A stretch of 5,154 nt of DNA. Origin: Rhodospirillales bacterium. Lineage in GTDB: Bacteria > Pseudomonadota > Alphaproteobacteria > Acetobacterales > Acetobacteraceae. The notes beneath the pieces are model-generated. The model did not search any database, was not told where the DNA came from, and saw nothing but the letters and a program-made list of their open reading frames with translations. Positions within the stretch are counted from its first letter, which is position 1; each line of letters opens with the position of its first letter. The position numbers and the translations under genes are program-made. Below, piece after piece: positions 1-5,154 of this stretch. The DNA lies in assembly GCA_028866445.1 (NCBI GenBank), contig JAGWIE010000121.1:1-5154 (forward strand), given 5' to 3'.

Positions 1-766
1 ACTTCTGCCCTGTTGGCGTTCCGCGCTCCGCCACCAACCGTAAATAATCCCGCAACGCCTCCTCACGCGGCGGGCTGACCATGGCGCGCAGCAACGCCGC
101 CTCGTTCTCTTCCTCCGTCCCCAGCGCGGCGCGCAGCATCGCCGCCAGGACCTCTTTCGATTGATTCAGAAATTCCGGCGCCAAATCTTTCACAAGCTTG
201 CTGCTCAACTCAACAAACCGCGTCTCGTCAATTTCCGCCGCCAGCGTGCCAACAGCGCCCCGCATCACCGGGCTGGCCAGCACATCCTCCCGCGCTTCCC
301 GCAACCGCAATCCCGCCGCTTCGTCATCCGCCACGCTAAAATGCGGGGAAAGCCGCGCCTCTAACGGAAAGCGCCGCAGCAAGGACTGGCAAAAAGCGTG
401 AATCGTTTCAATCCGCATTCCGCCAGGCAGGTCCAACACATCCGCGAAAAGCTGGCGCGCAAGGCTGAGCGTTTTCTCATTCGGCGTTACATTCAGCGCA
501 CGCAGCCTGGCGGCCAGCGCCGTGCGTGGCATCGCCACCCACTCACCCAGACGTTTGTTCAGGCGAATCCGCATTTCCGCCGCCGCCGCCTTGGTGTAGG
601 TGAGGCATAGAATTTTCTCAGGTGCCGTGCCCGCCAGCATCAAGCGCAACAAACGGTCTGTCAGCAGCTTGGTTTTGCCGCTGCCGGCCGAAGCCGCAAC
701 GAAAGCCGACACCGCCGGATCAGACGCCTTTAATTGTTCGCGGTTGGCGTCATCAATCGCTGACAT
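1..766 (-). CDS. addA: AddA, helicase-nuclease subunit of AddAB (N-terminal part, cut by window edge)
   Basis: AddA is the ATP-driven 3'-5' helicase and nuclease subunit of AddAB, the cytoplasmic complex that resects double-strand breaks for RecA loading (family knowledge). My own minus-strand translation gives 255 codons before the window ends. Visible UvrD/SF1 motifs are the Walker A loop ASAGSGKT (residues 25-32), motif Ia LCLTYTKAAAAEM (53-65) and the conserved block IETIHAFCQSLLRRFP (119-134). This wording is typical of alphaproteobacterial AddA. The rest of the helicase and the C-terminal nuclease domain lie outside; full proteins are usually about 1,100-1,200 residues. I chose the ATG at 766 over the in-frame ATG at 772 because GGAGG at 773-777 sits 6 nt before the former and directly abuts the latter. 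The start overlaps the end of addB by 14 bp, so coupled translation is likely. No frameshift is seen. Confidence 0.95.
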   Translation of the reverse strand, partial: MSAIDDANREQLKASDPAVSAFVAASAGSGKTKLLTDRLLRLMLAGTAPEKILCLTYTKAAAAEMRIRLNKRLGEWVAMPRTALAARLRALNVTPNEKTLSLARQLFADVLDLPGGMRIETIHAFCQSLLRRFPLEARLSPHFSVADDEAAGLRLREAREDVLASPVMRGAVGTLAAEIDETRFVELSSKLVKDLAPEFLNQSKEVLAAMLRAALGTEEENEAALLRAMVSPPREEALRDYLRLVAERGTPTGQK

Positions 767-3677
767 CTTCATCCTCCCCACCCCATTCGGCGCGGCGCGA
801 AATCCCGGCATAATCATCAAACCGATTCACCCGGCCGGGGTGGGGCGCTGCCAAAAACGGCCTGGCGGGGTCGGCATATTTTGCCAACAGATCTCCTACC
901 CCTGCCGCGCGGTCGATCACATCACGCAACTCCTCTGGTTTTTTTAAAACCGCCGCCTCCGCGCCCGCCGCCGCGCGACCGGAAAGGGCGACATAAATCA
1001 GCTCCTTCACCTCGGCGGCGAATGCCTCGCCAAAAGCGCCACTCTCCGCCATCACCGCCTCCAGCGGCAATTGCGGCGCGGTCCCGGCTTTTACGTTCTT
1101 CTCTGAAGGCACGTTGCCAGTCTTGTAGTCGATAATCCGCAACTTGCCGTCGGCATCGCGCTCAATCCGGTCCGCCCGGCCTTTTAAAATGAAATCTCCA
1201 GGCAATTTCCATTCGCCCTGCACCTCCAACCCTTGCGCCACCGGCACACCATGTTCCGCGATGCGCGCGCGTTCAACCTCCACCAGCCAATCCGCGATGC
1301 GTTCCAACCGCGCCGCCCACCATTGCGCCAACGCCGCGCGGGGGCGGGTTTCACGCATTGCAAGCTCCAGCGCATGGCACAGCCGTGCTGGCGCATCAGC
1401 CGCGCTCACATCGCTTTCGGCAAAAAACTTCGCCAAACCCGCGTGCACCACATCGCCAAACTGGCTGGAATCACTTTCTTCGTCCAACGGGTCAAGCGGG
1501 GAAAGTTTCAGCACTTTCCGCGCATAAATCGCATAGGGATCCGCCATGAGGGTGGCGATATCGGAAATTGAGTACACGCGCGGGCGTTTTTCCGCAGGCG
1601 GCAACGGGCGCGGGCGCGGGCGCGGCGTGCGCCGGTCTGGCAGGTCAATCTGCCCCACCCAAAGCCCGGCCTCATGCGCGGGCAACGCCAAACCCTGCCC
1701 CGCCAACATGGCAAAAAGCCGGGTCAGCCAGCGGGCGGGCACAGCGGGCGCGCGTTCTCGCCGCTTAGGGGCGGCCAACACCACCTGCGGGCAGGTGCTG
1801 GCCAGCGAGAAAAACCCATGCGCGGCCTGGCTAATTTTCAATTCAGGGCTCGGCAAACCTGCCTTCTTGCGCATCGGGCGGGAAAGCCAAGGGCCAGGCT
1901 CTTCCGGGGCAGGCCACACGCCTTCCACCAGGCCGCCCAGCACCGCCACATCCACGCTTTGCAGCGCTGCCTCCTGAATACCCCAAATGGCGATGCGCGG
2001 GTGCCCATCCTTCGCGCGGGGGCGGCGCACCACTTGCCCGCCCATCAACACATCCAGCAGCTCCGGCAAATCGGCGGGGGCCATATCTGGCATCTCCTCC
2101 AGCGCCGCCAGGTTTTCGGCCAGCAGGGCGGAAAGTGCATTGCCCGCCTCGCCCAGCCAAAGCCGCGCCGGGCCGGGCTCATCCGGCGTGGTGGCAAGGG
2201 CCTCGCCGGCGCGTATTAACGCCGTTAACGCCGCCACTGGCGAAACCGCAACGGGCAAAGCCAGCGGCCTTAACATATCCTCCAACCGGGTGAGAAAATC
2301 CTTCTCGGCCTGGTGCTCGTCCTGCAACCGGAAGCGCAAGCTTTCCAGCCCCGGCGGCGGGCGCGGGCCGCGCAACGCATGTGTCTCCAGCCGCCGGGCC
2401 ATGTCCCGGAAGGCTTGCGGGTTCATATCGCCTGTGGCCAGCGGATGTTTCAGCAAAGCCAGCAACGGTAAAGGCGCGTAACCCTCTCGCGCGGCGCGAG
2501 CCAGCAGGCGCAAAAACACCGCTGGCGGGGTGGCGGCCAAAGGCTCGCCCGCGCTGTCATCCGCGGTAATGCCGAAGCGTTTCAGCGCCGCCCCCACGCG
2601 CGCCGCCAAGGCACGGTCCGGCGTAATCAGCGCGGCACTCTGCCCAGGGGTTTGCAGCGCCTCACGCAATATCATCGCAATGGCCAGGGCGTTTTGCGCC
2701 TCGTCCCCGGTTTCGAGGTACGAAACCCCCTCCAGGCTTAGCGCCGCCGGGTTCTGCCATTCAGAAAGTGCTGAGGCGGGCAGCAAAGCACGGGAGAATA
2801 ATCTGCTGCGCCCTTCCGGCACATTCGCCAAAACAGCAGGCAGCGCCGCCACTTCTTCCACCCGCACGCCGATATCGGCCAGCAGCCGGGCGATACCGCC
2901 TTGCGCGTGCGCTTCCTCAACCCCTGCCCACGCCGCAGCGGGTAAATGCGGGTCGAACCCCGGCAAAATCAACCGCCCTTGCGGCAGGCTCGCCACCATC
3001 TCCGCCATGCGGGCGATGGCAGGCGTGCCCTCGGCGGCCACCATCCATACCGGGCCGGATGGCGGGCTTTCCCGCCACGCCTTGGCCTGCGCCTCTATCA
3101 GCAAAGCCAGCCGCTTCGCCGGATTCATCACGCCTTCGGCTTTTAGAATTTCCGGCCAGGCATGGGTAACAATGGTAAGAAATTCCAGCGTGCGCTGCCA
3201 ATGCGCGGCGAAATCCTCCGGCACCAGGCTTGGCAGCGCCGCCGCCAGATCCACCCCGGCATGGTCGGCCTCGTCCAGCAGGCTGGCAAACTCAGCCGCC
3301 AGCTCCCAGGCGGCGGGCAGTTTTTGTGGTGCTCCCGTTTCCTGCGGCATTTGCAAAATCAATCGCGCCAACAGCGCCTGCCGCCGCGTGGGGGCCATGG
3401 CGGGCGGCAGCGCGAACCCGGCTGAGAGCAGCAGCCCGGCTTCGTCGATATTGCCAAGGGCTATAATGCGCGGCAGCAGCAGCGCCTTGCCCGCATTGGC
3501 CTCCAGAAACGCTCCCGCCAAGGCTTGGGCAGCGCGGCGGCTAGGCAGAATAATCAGCCCCTCATGCCCGCCCCCCTCGGCCAGCCACAGCCGGGCAAGT
3601 GCGGGCAAAAACGCGGCCCCTGGCGGAAAGGCGCCAATACGCGGGCGGCGGGGGGTCTTCGCCGTATCAGCTTGCAT
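753..3677 (-). CDS. addB: AddB, nuclease and helicase-like subunit of AddAB (alphaproteobacterial type)
   Basis: AddB partners AddA in break resection and supplies a second nuclease; the AddB helicase-like part is thought to scan for the recombination hotspot sequence (family knowledge). The 974-residue product has an N-terminal SF1-like region, with LIILPSRRA at 41-49 but no Walker A loop: PPGAAF stands where GKT would be. A late helicase-like motif, LGGLVEGVWP, lies at 580-589. A Pro-Arg hinge (about 684-700) leads into a C-terminal PD-(D/E)XK nuclease domain: YSISDIATLM from 702, H745, GRADRIE with D836, IIDYKTG with D850 and K852, and QLPLEA with Q869. The nuclease looks intact. Only two cysteines occur in the protein, so the four-cysteine iron-sulfur cluster of Bacillus AddB cannot form. 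The ATG at 3677 is the only sensible start, because an in-frame TAA lies at 3687-3689. It overlaps tsaE by 11 bp and addA by 14 bp. Confidence 0.96.
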   Translation of the reverse strand: MQADTAKTPRRPRIGAFPPGAAFLPALARLWLAEGGGHEGLIILPSRRAAQALAGAFLEANAGKALLLPRIIALGNIDEAGLLLSAGFALPPAMAPTRRQALLARLILQMPQETGAPQKLPAAWELAAEFASLLDEADHAGVDLAAALPSLVPEDFAAHWQRTLEFLTIVTHAWPEILKAEGVMNPAKRLALLIEAQAKAWRESPPSGPVWMVAAEGTPAIARMAEMVASLPQGRLILPGFDPHLPAAAWAGVEEAHAQGGIARLLADIGVRVEEVAALPAVLANVPEGRSRLFSRALLPASALSEWQNPAALSLEGVSYLETGDEAQNALAIAMILREALQTPGQSAALITPDRALAARVGAALKRFGITADDSAGEPLAATPPAVFLRLLARAAREGYAPLPLLALLKHPLATGDMNPQAFRDMARRLETHALRGPRPPPGLESLRFRLQDEHQAEKDFLTRLEDMLRPLALPVAVSPVAALTALIRAGEALATTPDEPGPARLWLGEAGNALSALLAENLAALEEMPDMAPADLPELLDVLMGGQVVRRPRAKDGHPRIAIWGIQEAALQSVDVAVLGGLVEGVWPAPEEPGPWLSRPMRKKAGLPSPELKISQAAHGFFSLASTCPQVVLAAPKRRERAPAVPARWLTRLFAMLAGQGLALPAHEAGLWVGQIDLPDRRTPRPRPRPLPPAEKRPRVYSISDIATLMADPYAIYARKVLKLSPLDPLDEESDSSQFGDVVHAGLAKFFAESDVSAADAPARLCHALELAMRETRPRAALAQWWAARLERIADWLVEVERARIAEHGVPVAQGLEVQGEWKLPGDFILKGRADRIERDADGKLRIIDYKTGNVPSEKNVKAGTAPQLPLEAVMAESGAFGEAFAAEVKELIYVALSGRAAAGAEAAVLKKPEELRDVIDRAAGVGDLLAKYADPARPFLAAPHPGRVNRFDDYAGISRRAEWGGEDEDVSD
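773..779 (-). promoter_or_regulatory. Ribosome binding site of addA
   Basis: The minus strand reads GGGGAGG here, inside the last codons of addB. The GGAGG core is 6 nt from the ATG at 766 and 0 nt from the ATG at 772, so it decides in favour of the start at 766. Its place inside addB implies that ribosomes finishing addB can re-initiate on addA. Confidence 0.75.
1606..1623. repeat. Three tandem copies of GGGCGC inside addB
   Basis: Three perfect copies of the 6-bp unit GGGCGC lie inside addB. On the coding strand they give alternating Pro and Arg codons (about residues 685-691, PRPRPRP), in the linker just before the nuclease domain. The unit equals two codons, so loss or gain of copies would keep the reading frame. 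Confidence 0.7.
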
Positions 3678-4104
3678 CGAAACCCCTTAAATCCCCTTCA
3701 ATCTCCACATCCCGCCCTGAACCCGCAAGGGTAAAGCGCAGCCGCCACCCATGGGCAGGGGTGAAGCCCGCCAGCCGCTCCGGCCATTCCACCAGCACGA
3801 TACCCGAAAGCGCCTCGTCCCAGCCCAGCTCCTCCAGTGCCGCCGGGCCATCCAGCCGCCAGAGGTCATAGTGGAAAATCTCCGCACCGCCCGGTGTTTC
3901 ATAGCTCTGCACCAGGGTGAAAGTGGGGCTGGGCACGGCAAGGCGCGCATCGCCCATCATCGCGCGAATAAAGGCGCGGGCGAGGCTGGACTTGCCCGCC
4001 CCCAACGGGCCTTCCAGCAGCAGCACATCACCCGGCCGGGCAATGGCGGCCAGCTTTTCACCCAGGTTTTGGGTCTCCGACTCGTCCTTCAGGTGCAAGC
4101 GCAT
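3667..4104 (-). CDS. tsaE: TsaE, ATPase for tRNA t6A37 biosynthesis
   Basis: TsaE (YjeE) is the small P-loop ATPase that works with TsaB and TsaD to place threonylcarbamoyl on A37 of ANN-decoding tRNAs (family knowledge). Numbering from the ATG at 4104 gives 145 residues, within the family range. Visible motifs are the Walker A loop GPLGAGKSS (32-40), the switch-like VPSPTFTLVQSYE (57-69), HYDLWRL with D80 (78-84), and VLVEWPERL with E106 and W107 (103-111). The start is uncertain. A GTG at 4125 would add seven residues and is the furthest possible, since TGA occurs in frame at 4132-4134. Neither start has a good Shine-Dalgarno sequence. I prefer the ATG because MRLHLKDESETQNLG matches the usual family N-terminus. 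It is the first gene of the tsaE-addB-addA operon; its link with break repair is positional, not a shared pathway. Confidence 0.95.
   Translation of the reverse strand: MRLHLKDESETQNLGEKLAAIARPGDVLLLEGPLGAGKSSLARAFIRAMMGDARLAVPSPTFTLVQSYETPGGAEIFHYDLWRLDGPAALEELGWDEALSGIVLVEWPERLAGFTPAHGWRLRFTLAGSGRDVEIEGDLRGFDAS
3683..3688 (-). promoter_or_regulatory. Ribosome binding site of addB
   Basis: The minus strand reads AAGGGG, 5 nt before the addB ATG at 3677 and inside the last codons of tsaE. It is close to the consensus (TAAGGGG against TAAGGAGG). Together with the 11-bp overlap of tsaE and addB it points to coupled translation. Confidence 0.7.
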
Positions 4105-4163
4105 AAGTTTGTTTTGTATCGGCACGCTTGATCAGGAAAGAGGGCCGGGGCAAAGCATTCAGC
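4105..4163. promoter_or_regulatory. Divergent intergenic region between tsaE and the ferredoxin--NADP reductase gene
   Basis: This 59-bp gap (38 bp if tsaE starts at the GTG at 4125) is the only non-coding DNA in the window. As the two flanking genes point away from each other, promoters for both should lie in or near it. The 4105-4120 end is A/T-rich in an otherwise GC-rich window; on the minus strand it reads GATACAAAACAAACTT just before the tsaE ATG and could contain a -10 element. I could not find a -35/-10 pair with good spacing on either strand, so no box is assigned. There is no terminator hairpin. Confidence 0.45.
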
Positions 4164-5154
4164 ATGAAACGAATTTCAACCGATGTGGCGATCATAGGCG
4201 CTGGCCCTGCCGGCATGTTCGCGGTGTTCGAATGCGGGATGCTGAAAATGTCCTGCGTGCTGATCGACACGCTGGACGATTTGGGCGGCCAATGCGCGGC
4301 CCTCTACCCGGAAAAGCCGATCTACGACATTCCCGCCCACCCCGCCATTGAAGGCGGCGCGCTGATTGCGAAACTGGAAGAGCAGATTGCGCCGTTTGAA
4401 TGCGCCAAGCTGCTTGGGCGGCAGGTAACCGGGCTTTCCGGCGAATGCGGCGATTTCACCCTCACCACCAGCGCTGGCGATGAGATCAAAGCCAAAGCCG
4501 TTGTTGTCGCCGCCGGGGCGGGGGCTTTCGGCCCCAACCGCCCGCCGCTGGAAGGCCTTACGGCCTACGAGACCACGGGCGCGGTACGCTATTACGTGAA
4601 AAGGCGCGAGGATCTGCGCGGCAAGCGCGTTGTCATCGCGGGCGGCGGCGACTCGGCGGTCGATTGGGCGCTGGCCTTGCAAGGCATCGCCGCCAGCATT
4701 GCCGTGGTGCATCGCCGCCCGAAATTCCGCGCCGCCCCGGAGAGTACCGCGCAGCTCGACGCCTTGGTGTCCTCCGGCAAGGTGGAAATGGTCATCCCCT
4801 ACCAGCTTCATGCCCTGCACGGCACCGGCGGCGCGTTGGAGAGCGTGGAAGTGGCGGATTTGGACGGCGGCACAAAACATTTGCCCGCCGATGTGCTGCT
4901 GCCCTTCTTCGGCCTGGCGATGGAGCTCGGGCCGATCGCGGATTGGGGGCTGGGGCTGGAGAAAAGCCATATCGCTGTCATACCATCCAACATGCAAACC
5001 TCCCTGCCCGGCGTGTTCGCGGTGGGTGATATCTGCGCCTATCCCGGCAAGCTGAAGCTGATTTTGCAAGGCTTCGCCGAAGGGGCCGTGGCGGCCCATG
5101 CCATCTATGCCATCGTGAACCCGGATAAGGCGCTGCATTTTGAATATTCAACAA
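4164..5154 (+). CDS. Ferredoxin/flavodoxin--NADP(+) reductase, thioredoxin-reductase-like (3' end cut by window edge)
   Basis: This FAD enzyme passes electrons between NADPH and ferredoxin or flavodoxin in the cytoplasm (type 2 FNR, the YumC-like family; family knowledge). My plus-strand translation gives 330 codons with no stop before the window ends. Visible motifs are the FAD dinucleotide loop GAGPAG (12-17) with D35 at the end of the second strand, GGQCAALYPEKPIYDIP (41-57), the NADPH loop GGGDSAVDWA (160-169), HRRPKFR (183-189) for the NADPH phosphate, and the second FAD contact GDICAYPGKLKLILQGFAEGA (from 288). At the place where thioredoxin reductase has its CxxC redox pair, this protein has GDSAVD. 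That favours FNR over thioredoxin reductase. The last visible residues, HFEYST, are normally very near the C-terminus, so only a few codons are probably missing. The ATG at 4164 fits the family start; no strong Shine-Dalgarno precedes it. It is divergent from tsaE. Confidence 0.93.
   Translation, partial: MKRISTDVAIIGAGPAGMFAVFECGMLKMSCVLIDTLDDLGGQCAALYPEKPIYDIPAHPAIEGGALIAKLEEQIAPFECAKLLGRQVTGLSGECGDFTLTTSAGDEIKAKAVVVAAGAGAFGPNRPPLEGLTAYETTGAVRYYVKRREDLRGKRVVIAGGGDSAVDWALALQGIAASIAVVHRRPKFRAAPESTAQLDALVSSGKVEMVIPYQLHALHGTGGALESVEVADLDGGTKHLPADVLLPFFGLAMELGPIADWGLGLEKSHIAVIPSNMQTSLPGVFAVGDICAYPGKLKLILQGFAEGAVAAHAIYAIVNPDKALHFEYST

Noticed and set aside
579..592. A GCC/CGC triplet run that looks like a microsatellite
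   Set aside because: It encodes the KAAAAEM segment of the conserved motif Ia of AddA and is explained by coding constraint.
600..947. A 115-codon plus-strand frame across the addB/addA junction
   Set aside because: It lies opposite the end of addB and the Walker A region of addA, shows no motif, and has no ribosome binding site of note.
2530..3690. A 386-codon open frame on the plus strand opposite addB
   Set aside because: It is antisense to the well-supported addB coding region. Its product is rich in Ala, Ser, Arg and Pro with no recognisable domain, as expected for a GC-rich shadow frame.
4217..4229. Two GTTC words resembling an alphaproteobacterial LexA (SOS) operator
   Set aside because: The spacing is 5 nt and not the 7 nt of the GTTC-N7-GTTC operator, and the site lies inside the reductase coding region. 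No such operator was seen in the 4105-4163 gap either.
4176..5138. A 320-codon open frame on the minus strand opposite the ferredoxin--NADP reductase gene
   Set aside because: The plus strand encodes a reductase with all of its FAD and NADPH motifs in order. The antisense product resembles no family I know and fits a shadow frame.
4164..5154. Thioredoxin reductase as the identity of the plus-strand flavoprotein
   Set aside because: The CxxC redox pair is missing (GDSAVD stands there), and the GGQCAALYPEKPIYDIP and HFEYST segments are typical of ferredoxin--NADP reductase.

Overview
The window looks like ordinary chromosomal housekeeping DNA from a GC-rich alphaproteobacterium. The evidence is the alphaproteobacterial form of AddB and AddA, the tsaE-addB-addA gene order, and a thioredoxin-reductase-like ferredoxin--NADP reductase of the kind common in that class. 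I cannot fix the genus; Acetobacterales is a weak guess. Coding density is close to complete, with only about 59 bases outside genes.

The left four-fifths (1-4104) is a leftward, minus-strand operon of three overlapping genes. It starts with tsaE (t6A tRNA modification ATPase) and continues with addB (nuclease and helicase-like subunit of the AddAB double-strand-break repair enzyme). It ends with addA (helicase-nuclease subunit), of which only the first 255 codons lie inside the window. The tsaE/addB overlap is 11 bp and the addB/addA overlap is 14 bp. addB and addA each have a clear Shine-Dalgarno sequence inside the end of the preceding gene, so translation is probably coupled and the two AddAB subunits are made together.

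To the right (4164 to the window end) a plus-strand gene for ferredoxin/flavodoxin--NADP(+) reductase is divergently transcribed from tsaE and is cut by the window edge, probably only a few codons before its stop. The 59-bp gap between the divergent genes (4105-4163) must hold promoter signals for at least one direction. It contains an A/T-rich patch next to tsaE, but no convincing Shine-Dalgarno sequence for either gene.

I saw no RNA genes, mobile elements, CRISPR arrays or prophage genes, and no sign of an undescribed system. The more interesting points are modest: tsaE directly abutting addB without the usual cell-wall-recycling genes between them, a start-site decision for addA, a hexanucleotide repeat coding for a Pro-Arg hinge in AddB, and weak translation signals at the divergent promoter region.
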